DNA from: Arcobacter sp. F155
GTDB lineage: Bacteria; Campylobacterota; Campylobacteria; Campylobacterales; Arcobacteraceae
DNA length: 52,377 bases
Direction: 5' to 3'
NCBI RefSeq assembly: GCF_004116455.1
Contig: NZ_PDJU01000015.1
Location: 1-52,377, forward strand
This document shows positions 10,844-19,171 of the stretch, one piece after another. Under the pieces are notes generated by a model, which was not told the origin of the DNA, searched no databases, and saw nothing but the letters and a program-made list of their open reading frames with translations. A program made the translations under genes and the position numbers. Position 1 is the stretch's first letter. Every line of letters begins with the position of its first letter.

Positions 10844-12259
10844 ATTTTTAAAAAATTTATTCTTCTAACTTTTTTTATACTAACACTAACTACAAGTTCC
10901 ATTTTTGCTAGTACCTTAGATGAGTACAATGAAGCAAGAATGGATTATCTAAAAGCTGTACTTAACAGTGATAAAGATAAAGAAATAAAAAACCTAAAAA
11001 CACTTATTAAAACTGGTAAAAAATTAAATAAAGATACTAGTAAATACCAAAGTGAATTAAATAAATATAATAAACAAACAAAAAAACATATTAAAATTGA
11101 ACCTATTAAAGTTGAAAAACCTAAAAAAATAGAGAAACCTAAAAAGATTACAAAAGCAAAAATTTCAAAAAAAATACAAGAAAAAACAGAAAACTTCAAA
11201 TACACAATTAAATCTGTTGAATCAAAAAACAATATGGTTATTATTGATTTTAAAACAAAAGTTTCAAAAAGCTATATTAAATTTTTCGAACAAAAAGTAA
11301 AATCAGGATTCCAAGACGTATATGATATAAAAGGTAGTTTTAAAGATGCATACCCTACTAAACTAAGTATAAATGGTGTTAAACAGATTGTTATTAAACA
11401 AGAAACATCAAATACTCTTAGAATATTATTTGAAGATAAATATAATTTAAAAACAGTCTACTTTTTTGTAAATGATAAAAGATTGATTTTAAAAGTACTA
11501 GACATTAAAAATAAAGCTACGACAAGCAGTACAAAAACTATTGCAAAAAAGCCTAAAAAAGTACAATATAGACCAGGTCTTAACAAAGTAGTTGTAATTG
11601 ATGCGGGACATGGTGGAAAAGACCCAGGTGGAATTGGTCCTAGAAAAAGATATGAAAAAGTTGTAGTATTTAAAGTTTCAAAATACTTAGAATCTCACTT
11701 GAAGAAAAGAGGATATAAAGTATATCTTACAAGAAATACAGACAAATATCTAAAAGTTAGAAACAGAACAGTCTTAGCAAATAAAAAGAAAGCTGATATC
11801 TTTATTTCTATTCATGCAAATGCAATAGGAAAAGCAAAAGCACATAAATTAGAAGGAATAGAAACTTTCTTCTTAAGTCCAGCAAGAAGTGAAAGAGCAA
11901 AAAGAGTTGCAGCAAAAGAGAATGGTTCAGATGTTAGAAAGATGAGTGGTTCAACAAAAAGAGCCTTCTTAGAATCACTAAATAGACCAAGAATTACTGC
12001 TTCACATAAACTATCAATAGATATTCAAAGAAACATGCTATTTAATGCAAGGAAGGTCTATAAGAAAGTTGTTGATGGTGGAGTTAGAGAAGGACCATTT
12101 TGGGTTCTAGTTGGTGCACAGATGCCATCTGTTTTAATTGAGCTTGGATATATTACTCATCCAGAAGAATCAAGAAGACTATATCAGACTAAATATCAAA
12201 AAGCATTAGCAAATGGTATTGCTAATGGTGTTGATTCATATTTTCTAAAAAACCCTTAA
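10844..12259 (+). CDS. amiC: Periplasmic N-acetylmuramoyl-L-alanine amidase, probable AUU start
   Basis: Zn-dependent Amidase_3 enzyme that cleaves the stem peptide from MurNAc in peptidoglycan. The catalytic domain (about residues 245-471) has VVIDAGHGGKDPG, VYLTRNTD, FISIHANA and LIELGYI. The first in-frame ATG (10940) would drop the signal peptide. Reading further upstream, the frame stays open and encodes a K-K, then a hydrophobic run ending TTSSIFA-S, a clear signal peptide. The only initiator-like codon there is ATT at 10844, exactly 6 nt after GGAG (10834-10837). No ATG, GTG or TTG exists in between. It starts 1 nt after the previous stop. The middle linker is Lys-rich. Confidence 0.85.
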   Translation: MFKKFILLTFFILTLTTSSIFASTLDEYNEARMDYLKAVLNSDKDKEIKNLKTLIKTGKKLNKDTSKYQSELNKYNKQTKKHIKIEPIKVEKPKKIEKPKKITKAKISKKIQEKTENFKYTIKSVESKNNMVIIDFKTKVSKSYIKFFEQKVKSGFQDVYDIKGSFKDAYPTKLSINGVKQIVIKQETSNTLRILFEDKYNLKTVYFFVNDKRLILKVLDIKNKATTSSTKTIAKKPKKVQYRPGLNKVVVIDAGHGGKDPGGIGPRKRYEKVVVFKVSKYLESHLKKRGYKVYLTRNTDKYLKVRNRTVLANKKKADIFISIHANAIGKAKAHKLEGIETFFLSPARSERAKRVAAKENGSDVRKMSGSTKRAFLESLNRPRITASHKLSIDIQRNMLFNARKVYKKVVDGGVREGPFWVLVGAQMPSVLIELGYITHPEESRRLYQTKYQKALANGIANGVDSYFLKNP

Positions 12260-12665
12260 TCTTAGAGATTAATTGAGATTGTTTTTTCTTTATCTTAGGG
12301 AGTTCACTTATATCAAAGAACTTAACCTTTGAGTTCTCCCAAGAAAGATAACTCTCTATAAGTTTATCTTTTGTGAAGTATGAGTCAATATTATCTATTT
12401 TATTAGCATTTACAATCCAAATACCAATATCTTTTTCATCATTTTCCTGAGAGAAGTATTTTTCAAAAAGATAAGTTTGGACATTTATCCCACACTCTTC
12501 TTTAAACTCTCTTTTTGCACACTCTTTTGCATTTTCACCTTTTAAGATAACACCTTTAAGGCATCCCCATCTATCAAGGCTCTTTACAGATTTGCAAAAT
12601 AGAACTTTTATACTCTTATTCTCTATTTTATATAATAAAATTCCATATGCTTTAATTTTACCCAT
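12222..12665 (-). CDS. Nudix hydrolase
   Basis: 147-residue cytoplasmic pyrophosphohydrolase with a complete Nudix box: G-x5-E-x7-REF-x-EE-x-G-I. The start is taken at ATG 12665 (MGKIKAYGILLY), which places the first beta strand at the N-terminus as in Ap4A-hydrolase-like Nudix proteins; a longer start at 12701 would add an odd basic leader inside lptG. It overlaps lptG by 8 nt and overlaps the convergent amidase gene by 38 bp at its 3' end. The substrate is unknown. Confidence 0.85.
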   Translation of the reverse strand: MGKIKAYGILLYKIENKSIKVLFCKSVKSLDRWGCLKGVILKGENAKECAKREFKEECGINVQTYLFEKYFSQENDEKDIGIWIVNANKIDNIDSYFTKDKLIESYLSWENSKVKFFDISELPKIKKKQSQLISKIKGFLENMNQHH

Positions 12666-13728
12666 TCTTCTTTCTCTTCTTATAAATAATATATGTACCA
12701 CTAAACCACAAGAATAAAGGTAATAACAACGATAATTCTGGCTTAATTACACCACTATTTGAGAATTTATACAGCATAAAAAAGAATCCCCAAATAACTA
12801 ATGTACCAAATATCGTTAATGATGTATAACTACCTACATTAAAAAATCTTCGATTTAAAGAAGTATATATAAATATTATCATAATTAAAGGTAAAATAAA
12901 AAACGGAATAAATAGTTCATAATAAATTGCTGCTCTAATCTTATCAGTATTTACACCTTGTTTTTCTAATAAAGAAAGAGCTGAAACTGCATCCATAATA
13001 GAGAAGTTTGATTTCTCTTCATATACATTGTCAAGAATCTTAGGCTTAAACCCTTCTAGAGTATTTAAAAATTTTTCATATCTAACTTCTAATTTTGAAG
13101 TTTCAAAGTTCATTTCTTTTGGTTTTTTAACTATTTTTGCATCAACAACATACCATTTATTATTTTGAAAATATGCTTTTTTTGCAATTATAGTTTCAAC
13201 TAAATCTCTATCTTCAACTTTATAAATATGAATATCTTCTGCTTCTTTTCTTAAAGGATGAAGCTTTTTAAAATAGATAAAATTGTTGTCATATTTTAAG
13301 AAAATATCTGATTTTGTACTTGAGAAATAGTTTCCATCAAGTATCTTTTTCTTTTGTTCATAAGAGTATGCTAGAGGAGTTGTTTGAATAGCAATTAAAA
13401 TAGTTAATAAAATAAAAGAGATTATAACCACAGGTAAATAGATATTAACTCTTTTTGCTCCTAAAGATGAAAAAGCAACTAATTCGTTGTTTCTAACAAA
13501 GATTACTAAAGTAACAATCCACCCAAATACTAATGATAGAGGTAAAGTTAATGTTAGTGTAAAAAAACTATTATACATAAGATATAAAAGTTGTAAGTTG
13601 GCAGAATCAGGTAAATCTTTTGAATTTTGTAAAAAGTCCATTCCCACAAAAAATAGTTGTAGGGACATTAGTACAATAATAAAATTAATTAGGTATTTTC
13701 TTAGAATATATTTTGTTATTATGCTCAT
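12658..13728 (-). CDS. lptG: LPS export permease LptG/LptF-family
   Basis: 356-residue YjgP/YjgQ-family inner-membrane protein. It has three predicted membrane segments in the N-terminal part (about 15-35, 55-75, 95-115), a large periplasmic beta-jellyroll-type domain (about 120-260) and three C-terminal segments. With LptF and LptB it drives lipopolysaccharide from the inner membrane to the periplasmic bridge. Only one permease gene is here; the partner must lie elsewhere. LptG is preferred over LptF by the general pattern, with moderate certainty. It is 4 bp from pth. Confidence 0.8.
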   Translation of the reverse strand: MSIITKYILRKYLINFIIVLMSLQLFFVGMDFLQNSKDLPDSANLQLLYLMYNSFFTLTLTLPLSLVFGWIVTLVIFVRNNELVAFSSLGAKRVNIYLPVVIISFILLTILIAIQTTPLAYSYEQKKKILDGNYFSSTKSDIFLKYDNNFIYFKKLHPLRKEAEDIHIYKVEDRDLVETIIAKKAYFQNNKWYVVDAKIVKKPKEMNFETSKLEVRYEKFLNTLEGFKPKILDNVYEEKSNFSIMDAVSALSLLEKQGVNTDKIRAAIYYELFIPFFILPLIMIIFIYTSLNRRFFNVGSYTSLTIFGTLVIWGFFFMLYKFSNSGVIKPELSLLLPLFLWFSGTYIIYKKRKKNG

Positions 13729-13732
13729 ATTA

Positions 13733-14284
13733 TTATTTCAATGTAAATTTAGATTTTACTTCGTCAATTTCTTCACTTTTTAGTGCTTCAATTGCCTTAA
13801 TAGTATGAGTGATTATACCTTCTAATTTATTTAATTCCTCTTTTGAAAAGTTCGATAATACATAATTTGCAACTTGAGATTTATCTTCTGGTTTTCCTAT
13901 ACCAATTCTTACTCGAATATAGTCTTTACCAATATGAGAATCTAATGATCTTAATCCATTATGTCCACCATGACCACCACCTACTTTAAACTTTACAGTT
14001 CCAAATGGTAAATCTAAATCATCATGAATAACAATTATGTCTTCCATATCAATTTTATAATAATCTTTGATAGCAACAACTGCTTGTCCAGAGTTGTTCA
14101 TGTAAGTTGTTGGTTTAACGTATAAGTTATACCCAGCTTTTAAAACATCAGCTTTGAAGTTTGATTTGTTTATATTTGAAGATTGTAGGCTTTTAGTTAT
14201 TTCATCAATAACTAAAAAACCTACATTGTGTCTAGTTAATTGGTATTGTTCACCAATATTGCCAAGACCTACTATTAAATGCAT
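13733..14284 (-). CDS. pth: Peptidyl-tRNA hydrolase
   Basis: 183-residue esterase that recycles peptidyl-tRNAs dropped from ribosomes. It shows the family motifs GLGNIGEQYQLTRHNVGF (catalytic His), KPTTYMNNSG (Asn), VIHDDLDLPFG (catalytic Asp) and GGHGGHNGLRS. It lies 13 bp after rplY, the common rplY-pth pair, and 4 bp before lptG. Confidence 0.96.
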   Translation of the reverse strand: MHLIVGLGNIGEQYQLTRHNVGFLVIDEITKSLQSSNINKSNFKADVLKAGYNLYVKPTTYMNNSGQAVVAIKDYYKIDMEDIIVIHDDLDLPFGTVKFKVGGGHGGHNGLRSLDSHIGKDYIRVRIGIGKPEDKSQVANYVLSNFSKEELNKLEGIITHTIKAIEALKSEEIDEVKSKFTLK

Positions 14285-14297
14285 TATTAACCTAAGA

Positions 14298-14834
14298 TTA
14301 CTTAGCTTTAATTACACCTACGATTGGTACTCTTGGGTCTAAGAAACATTGAACACCTTCTGGTAATTCTAAGTCTCTAACTAGAATGTTATCACCAGTA
14401 TCAAGATCAGAAATTTCTAAATGGAAAGACTCTGGTAAGTTTTCAATTGTAGATTTAACTGGAACTCTTTTCTTGTGATAAATGAATAGACCTTTATTTT
14501 TAAGACCTTTTGGTGTACCTTCTACAGTTACTGGAACTTTATAAGTAGTTTTAACACCTGGTTGTGCAACCATTAAATCAACATGTAATAAATCAGAAGT
14601 GATTGGACATTTTTGATATTCTTGTACTACAACTTTGATTTGATTTCCACCAACGTTTACATCAAATGCAAGTGTTGATTTATTTCTTAAAAATTTAATG
14701 AATTCATTCTTTTTGAATGCTGCATTAACGTTTTCTAAACCTTTTCCATAGATATTTGCAATTAAGAAACCATCTCTTCTTAAAGTTTTAGTTGCTTGTT
14801 TTGTCATACTATCTCTTACGATACCCTCTAACAT
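14298..14834 (-). CDS. rplY: 50S ribosomal protein L25 (CTC form)
   Basis: 178 residues, the long CTC version with an L25 N-terminal 5S-rRNA-binding domain (about 1-90) and a C-terminal beta domain. It starts [32 protein letters not shown], typical for Campylobacterota. The ATG is behind AAAGGAAATGTT. It is the first gene of rplY-pth-lptG-Nudix. Confidence 0.95.
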   Translation of the reverse strand: MLEGIVRDSMTKQATKTLRRDGFLIANIYGKGLENVNAAFKKNEFIKFLRNKSTLAFDVNVGGNQIKVVVQEYQKCPITSDLLHVDLMVAQPGVKTTYKVPVTVEGTPKGLKNKGLFIYHKKRVPVKSTIENLPESFHLEISDLDTGDNILVRDLELPEGVQCFLDPRVPIVGVIKAK

Positions 14835-14877
14835 AACATTTCCTTTGTTTTAAATTTGAACGCGAATTTTACTTAAA

Positions 14878-14883
14878 ATTATA
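14878..14883 (-). promoter_or_regulatory. -10 element of the rplY promoter
   Basis: On the minus strand this reads TATAAT, 43 bp before the rplY ATG, followed by an AT-rich leader with AAAGGA as ribosome binding site. No -35 box is obvious. Confidence 0.5.
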
Positions 14884-14903
14884 TTAAGATTTGTTTAAGA
14901 AGT

Positions 14904-15269
14904 TTATTTTATATTTTTTATGTAGTAATATAGTGATTTTAACTCTTCATTTGTCATAAAATATGTTGGCATAACTTTTGATTCTGTTTTATCAGATCTT
15001 AATTTGTCTAAAAAAACTTCAAAGCTTACATTATTTATAGCAGGTGCTACAATTTTTTTCTCAACTAATTTTTTTGTTTTCTTATCGAACTCTTTGTATT
15101 TTGCTATTACAACTGGTTTGTTTCCTTTTCCATGACATTTTATACACCCTACTCCCCTAGGATTTTCGTATAACATCGCTCCATATTCAAACCTAGTTAT
15201 AAATGAATTATCTAAACCATTTGCAAAGATAAAACTTGTCATAACTAAAACAAAAGATATAAACTTCAA
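14904..15269 (-). CDS. Small periplasmic c-type cytochrome
   Basis: 121-residue exported monohaem protein: signal peptide at about 1-17 (hydrophobic, ending IFANG), then a single haem site CIKCH at about residues 42-46, and a methionine-containing segment (SKVMPTYFMTNEE) that could supply the sixth haem ligand. It likely carries electrons in the periplasm; the partner is unknown. It lies 69 bp upstream of rplY on the same strand but a separate promoter precedes rplY. Confidence 0.85.
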   Translation of the reverse strand: MKFISFVLVMTSFIFANGLDNSFITRFEYGAMLYENPRGVGCIKCHGKGNKPVVIAKYKEFDKKTKKLVEKKIVAPAINNVSFEVFLDKLRSDKTESKVMPTYFMTNEELKSLYYYIKNIK

Positions 15270-15356
15270 TATAAGCCTTTATTATGTAATTCTATATTAA
15301 AAAGATTTTAGATATTATACTAGCTTAAAATTAAATAGATATGAGGCTATAACCCA

Positions 15357-16217
15357 ATGACACTACTTGATGGAAAAGCATTATCAAATAAAATCAAAGA
15401 AGAAGTAAGAGTTGAAGTTGAAAAACTTAAAAATGAACAAAATATTACTCCAGGACTAGCTGTAGTTCTAGTTGGTGATGACGCGGCAAGTGCAACTTAT
15501 GTAAATAGTAAGCATAAATCATGTGAAGCTGCTGGTATTTATTCAGAAGTTCATACAAGAGATTCTTCAACAACTCAAGAAGAGTTACTAGAATTAATTG
15601 AAAAAATGAACAATGACCCAAAACTTGATGGTATTTTAGTTCAACTACCATTACCAAAACACATTGATACTACTACTGTTTTAGAAGCAATTAATCCTTT
15701 AAAAGATGTAGATGGATTCCACCCATACAATGTAGGAAGAATGGTTTCAAACTTAGATTCATTTTTACCTGCAACACCATTTGGTGTAATGAGAATGTTC
15801 GAAGAGTATGGTATTGAACTATCTGGAAAAAATGCAGTTGTAATTGGTTCATCTGATATTGTTGGAAAACCAATGGCATCACTTTTAATCAATGCAAAAG
15901 CTACAGTTACAGTTTGTAACTCTAGAACAAAAGACTTAAGCGCTCATACAAAAGCTGCTGATATTGTAATTATTGCTGTTGGTGTTCCACATTTATTAAA
16001 AGGTGATATGTTAAAAGAAGGTGCAGTTGTTATTGATGTAGGGATCAATAGACTTGACACGGGTAAACTAACTGGTGATGCTGACTTTGAAGATTGTAAA
16101 GAGAAATGTACACATATTACTCCTGTTCCAGGTGGAGTTGGACCAATGACTATTGGTATGCTTCTAAAAAACACACTTAAAGCTGCATACTTAAGAGACA
16201 AAAGAGAAAGTAAATAA
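15357..16217 (+). CDS. folD: Bifunctional methylenetetrahydrofolate dehydrogenase/cyclohydrolase
   Basis: 286-residue cytoplasmic enzyme of one-carbon metabolism that interconverts 5,10-methylene-, methenyl- and 10-formyl-tetrahydrofolate with NADP. Motifs: ATYVNSKHKSCE (catalytic Lys region), GILVQLPLPKHID, and the NADP loop VIGSSDIVGKPMA followed by HITPVPGGVGPMTIGML. The normal serine-arginine-serine loop is here SSD rather than SRS. The final TAA shares one base with the lepB ATG (TAATG), indicating coupling. Confidence 0.97.
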   Translation: MTLLDGKALSNKIKEEVRVEVEKLKNEQNITPGLAVVLVGDDAASATYVNSKHKSCEAAGIYSEVHTRDSSTTQEELLELIEKMNNDPKLDGILVQLPLPKHIDTTTVLEAINPLKDVDGFHPYNVGRMVSNLDSFLPATPFGVMRMFEEYGIELSGKNAVVIGSSDIVGKPMASLLINAKATVTVCNSRTKDLSAHTKAADIVIIAVGVPHLLKGDMLKEGAVVIDVGINRLDTGKLTGDADFEDCKEKCTHITPVPGGVGPMTIGMLLKNTLKAAYLRDKRESK

Positions 16218-17002
16218 TGCTAAGAAAACTATATAACTGGTCTTCTTCTTGGACTGGTACAATTGTAATTGTATTAACAATTATATTTTTTGTTGCGCAA
16301 GCATTTGTTATTCCAAGTGGAAGTATGAAAAATACTCTTCTTATTGGGGATATGCTTTTTGTTAAAAAGTTCTCATATGGTATTCCAGTTCCAAGAATTC
16401 CTTGGATTGAAGTACAAGTATTACCTGATTTTAAAGGAAATGGTCACTTAATTGAAGGTGATAGACCTAAAAGAGGTGATATTGTTGTATTTAGATACCC
16501 AAATAATGATAACATTCACTATGTAAAAAGAGCAGTTGCTCTTCCTGGTGATATTGTTGCACTAAAAGAAAAACATCTATTTTTACACCCAAGAGAAGGT
16601 AATGATTTCGTAAGGGAAAACTATCCAAAAGAAAAAATTATTGAAACTGGTGGAAAACTTTTTGTAGTAGATCCATATAGAGATGAGCACCCAGGAATTC
16701 ACAATGACCCAAGTGTAAAAAGAGACGGATTACAACCATATCAACTATTTGATATGATGCCTATTAAAATCCCAGAAGATGAGTTCTTCATGATGGGTGA
16801 TAATAGAGACCACTCAAACGACTCTAGATTTTGGGGAACTGTTAACTATAAATTTATAGTAGGAAAACCTTGGTTTATCTATTTCTCTTGGGATGAAAAC
16901 AAAGAAGTTAGATGGGACAGAGTATTTAGAACAGTAGAGTCTTTAGAAGAAGACATGCACGGAAAAGAGTTAGAAATTAATCACGAAAAAGGAATATACT
17001 AA
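16217..17002 (+). CDS. lepB: Signal peptidase I
   Basis: 261-residue inner-membrane serine protease that removes signal peptides from exported proteins. One N-terminal membrane segment (about 14-32), then the catalytic serine in PSGSMKNTL (about residue 36) and the catalytic lysine in HYVKRAVALPGD (about residue 102); box E is FFMMGDNRDHSNDSR. It overlaps folD by 1 nt and abuts rpiB. Confidence 0.95.
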   Translation: MLRKLYNWSSSWTGTIVIVLTIIFFVAQAFVIPSGSMKNTLLIGDMLFVKKFSYGIPVPRIPWIEVQVLPDFKGNGHLIEGDRPKRGDIVVFRYPNNDNIHYVKRAVALPGDIVALKEKHLFLHPREGNDFVRENYPKEKIIETGGKLFVVDPYRDEHPGIHNDPSVKRDGLQPYQLFDMMPIKIPEDEFFMMGDNRDHSNDSRFWGTVNYKFIVGKPWFIYFSWDENKEVRWDRVFRTVESLEEDMHGKELEINHEKGIY

Positions 17003-17452
17003 ATGAAATACTTTATTGCAGCAGATCACGCAGGTATTGATTTTAAAGCTTATGTAAAAGAGCTATTTGAAGCAAGAGGACACGAAGTAATTGACTTAGG
17101 ACCAAATACAAAAGATAGAGTTGATTATCCAGACTTTGCAGCAAAACTATGTAAAGAAGTATTAGCAAATGAAAATAGCAAAGGTGTTTTAATTTGTGGT
17201 TCAGGAATTGGAATGTCAATGGCAGCTAATAAGTTTGATGGAATTAGAGCTGCACTTTGTCACAATGAATACTCTGCAAAAATGGCAAGAGAGCACAATG
17301 ATGCAAATGTACTTTGTTTAGGTGAAAGAGTTTCTGGTCCAGGAATGATTGAATCAATTATTGATGCATGGAACTCATCTTCTTTTGAAGGTGGAAGACA
17401 TGAAGGTAGAGTTGAAAAAATAAACAACCTATTTGGTTCTTGTAGAGTATAA
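17003..17452 (+). CDS. rpiB: Ribose-5-phosphate isomerase B
   Basis: 149-residue RpiB/LacA/LacB-family sugar isomerase that interconverts ribose 5-phosphate and ribulose 5-phosphate. Motifs: AADHAGIDFK at the N-terminus and LICGSGIGMSMAANK with the catalytic cysteine, then EHNDANVLCLGER. It begins directly after the lepB stop. Confidence 0.95.
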   Translation: MKYFIAADHAGIDFKAYVKELFEARGHEVIDLGPNTKDRVDYPDFAAKLCKEVLANENSKGVLICGSGIGMSMAANKFDGIRAALCHNEYSAKMAREHNDANVLCLGERVSGPGMIESIIDAWNSSSFEGGRHEGRVEKINNLFGSCRV

Positions 17453-17455
17453 AAA

Positions 17456-17569
17456 ATGCATGAACCTTGGGTAGCCTATGTCGTCGTCGGTGTGGTCGTC
17501 GCACTGATGATGCTAGGAAAAAAAATGATCTTCTTTGGCGATGACTCAAAAAACAAAAAGGATGATTGA
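17456..17569 (+). CDS. 37-residue single-span membrane microprotein
   Basis: An ATG 3 nt after the rpiB stop opens a 37-codon frame whose TGA overlaps the next ATG (TGATG, one shared base). The product is a short N-terminus (MHEPW), one Val-rich membrane segment (about residues 6-22) and a charged Lys/Asp tail. The position, tight coupling on both sides and protein-like composition support a real gene, although the ribosome binding site is weak and probably depends on rpiB translation. Codons such as repeated GTC and CTG are unlike the AT-ending codons of its neighbours. Function unknown. Confidence 0.65.
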   Translation: MHEPWVAYVVVGVVVALMMLGKKMIFFGDDSKNKKDD

Positions 17570-18798
17570 TGATAAATCCAAAAATAATTGATTATATCTT
17601 CTCTTCTGCATCTATTCAAAGATGGAATGACTACCCAAGAATGGTTGAGCTTGTAGAGCTTGACAAACAAGCCCACAAATTTATTATCGCTTACTTTATC
17701 GCAAAATTTGAAAAAGACATAAACTACACTCACTTAATTGAAGCTGGTGTTTTTGAATTCCTTAGACGTGTAGTTGTAACTGACATAAGACCTGATGTTT
17801 TTAGAAATGCCTTACAAAAAAGAGCAAAAGAGATTAACTCTTGGGTAATTGCAAATTTAAAAGAATCTTTACAAAATATAGACAATGGTATTTTTCTTCA
17901 AAAATTTGAAGACTATTTAAACAACCCTAATATGTATAAAAAAGAGAGGTTTATACTAAAAGCAGCATCATACCTTTCTACTAAGTGGGAGTTTTCTATT
18001 GTATATCAAACTTCACAATTTCTTTCAGATATTGAAGATGTTAAAAAAAGTGTTGAAGAAGAGATTGAAGACTATTATGAATTAATTGGTGTTAGAAAAA
18101 TTGCACTAAATAAAAAACTTGCAAAAATAGTTGACTTAAGTGGAAGACTAAGATTTCAAAAAAGATGGGCACAAACTCCAAGAGTTCCAGAAACTTCTGT
18201 ATTAGGTCATATGCTTACTGTTGCAATTTTTTCTTACTTCTACTCACTTGAAGTAAATGCTTGTGATAAAAGATTAGAAAACAACTTCTTTGTTTCTCTT
18301 TTCCATGATTTACCAGAAGCTTTAACTAGAGATATAATTACTCCTGTAAAATACTCAGTTGATGATTTATCAGATATTATTGCTGAGTATGAAATCAAAA
18401 AAATCAATGATGAGATTTTACCAAATATTCCAGACTCTATTCATGATGAGTTTTGCTACATACTTGGAATGTTTGAAGAACATAAAGATGAGTTTGAAAA
18501 TAGAATCTATGAAGATGGAAAATCAAAACTTGTTGATGATGTCTCAAAATATAATATGGATAAATACAACGCAATTGATGGTGTTGCACTTAAGCAGTGT
18601 GATAAACTTTCTGCCTTTGTTGAAGCATCTCTTTCTATCTCCCATGGTATTAAATCAAAAGAGTTAGTAAATGGAAAAAAACAGATAATGAAATCCTTCA
18701 AAAAAGTTCAAGGTGTAGACTTTGAAACAATTGCTAAAAAAATTGATGAAGAGTTCTGTACAACAGGACAAACACAAGTAAGAATGGATTTTGATTAA
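17569..18798 (+). CDS. HD-domain phosphohydrolase (YfbR-like)
   Basis: 409 residues with an HD-family domain in the middle: H at about 214 (VLGHMLTVA), the HD pair at about 246-247 (LFHDLPEA) and D at about 255, the pattern of YfbR-type 5'-nucleotidases (dNMP to deoxynucleoside). The N-terminal 190 residues are an extension not found in YfbR itself. ATG at 17569 is used because it overlaps the microprotein stop (TGATG); AAAAGGATG precedes it. The actual substrate is unproven. Confidence 0.75.
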   Translation: MINPKIIDYIFSSASIQRWNDYPRMVELVELDKQAHKFIIAYFIAKFEKDINYTHLIEAGVFEFLRRVVVTDIRPDVFRNALQKRAKEINSWVIANLKESLQNIDNGIFLQKFEDYLNNPNMYKKERFILKAASYLSTKWEFSIVYQTSQFLSDIEDVKKSVEEEIEDYYELIGVRKIALNKKLAKIVDLSGRLRFQKRWAQTPRVPETSVLGHMLTVAIFSYFYSLEVNACDKRLENNFFVSLFHDLPEALTRDIITPVKYSVDDLSDIIAEYEIKKINDEILPNIPDSIHDEFCYILGMFEEHKDEFENRIYEDGKSKLVDDVSKYNMDKYNAIDGVALKQCDKLSAFVEASLSISHGIKSKELVNGKKQIMKSFKKVQGVDFETIAKKIDEEFCTTGQTQVRMDFD

Positions 18799-18885
18799 TT
18801 TTTATACAAAATTTTTCTAAAAATGATTGACTCTTTTAAAAATATTAGTTACCATCTAATATAAACTTTTTAAAGGAGCTTTCAA
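18799..18885 (+). promoter_or_regulatory. Probable promoter region ahead of the small ORF and doe cluster
   Basis: An 87-bp AT-rich gap after the HD gene. It contains a TTGACT (near 18828) and a TAATAT (near 18858) close to the start of the small ORF. The spacing between these two is too long for a textbook sigma-70 promoter, so the -10 alone may be used. This is the nearest upstream promoter candidate for the ectoine genes. Confidence 0.3.
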
Positions 18886-19038
18886 ATGAGTTTTTTTAAC
18901 TTCTTTATTTTAAAAATCAACCATACAATTTGTTTCGCTCTAAACTTATGTAAAAACATTTATATAAGTAATCACCCTATTAAATATATTCAAAACTTAC
19001 TAGTTCAAGAAAAAAGCCTTATTATTATCGCCAGATAG
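18886..19038 (+). CDS. 50-residue ORF upstream of the doe cluster (unknown)
   Basis: An ATG 7 nt after an excellent AAAGGAG opens a 50-codon frame ending TAG. The product starts MSFFNFFILKINH, is hydrophobic and aromatic in its first half and basic overall, and matches no family I know. It lies in the 373-bp region between the HD gene and the ectoine cluster, so it may be a true small protein, a regulatory leader peptide or chance. The strong ribosome binding site is the main support. Confidence 0.45.
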   Translation: MSFFNFFILKINHTICFALNLCKNIYISNHPIKYIQNLLVQEKSLIIIAR

Positions 19039-19047
19039 ACCCTTCCT

Positions 19048-19076
19048 ACAATTAATTACAATAAAAAATTAATTGT
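19048..19076. promoter_or_regulatory. 10-bp inverted repeat upstream of doeD (candidate operator)
   Basis: ACAATTAATT, a 9-bp spacer, and AATTAATTGT form a perfect inverted repeat with 19 bp between arm starts, about two helical turns, 95 bp before doeD. That geometry suits a dimeric repressor; as RNA it would be a weak AT-rich hairpin. No regulator gene is nearby. Confidence 0.4.
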
Positions 19077-19171
19077 CTATTGGAATAACTAATTTGCATA
19101 TTAATTATCAAATTAGAATGGGTCTTTTCAAATACTATAAAACAAATAAAAAATTTAAAAAAGGATCTAAA

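Noticed and set aside
15445-15892. Antisense open frames inside folD and other genes
   Set aside because: They are shadows of strongly conserved genes, with low-complexity or Leu/His-rich products and no ribosome binding sites.
19079-19099. Sigma-54-like promoter (TTGG...TTGC) upstream of doeD
   Set aside because: The distance between the GG and GC elements is 12 nt, not the required 10, and the TGGCAC part is poor.
19073-19171. N-terminal extension of the DoeD-like transaminase from a TTG
   Set aside because: The added residues match no family sequence, lack a ribosome binding site, and ATG 19172 has AAAGGA at good spacing.
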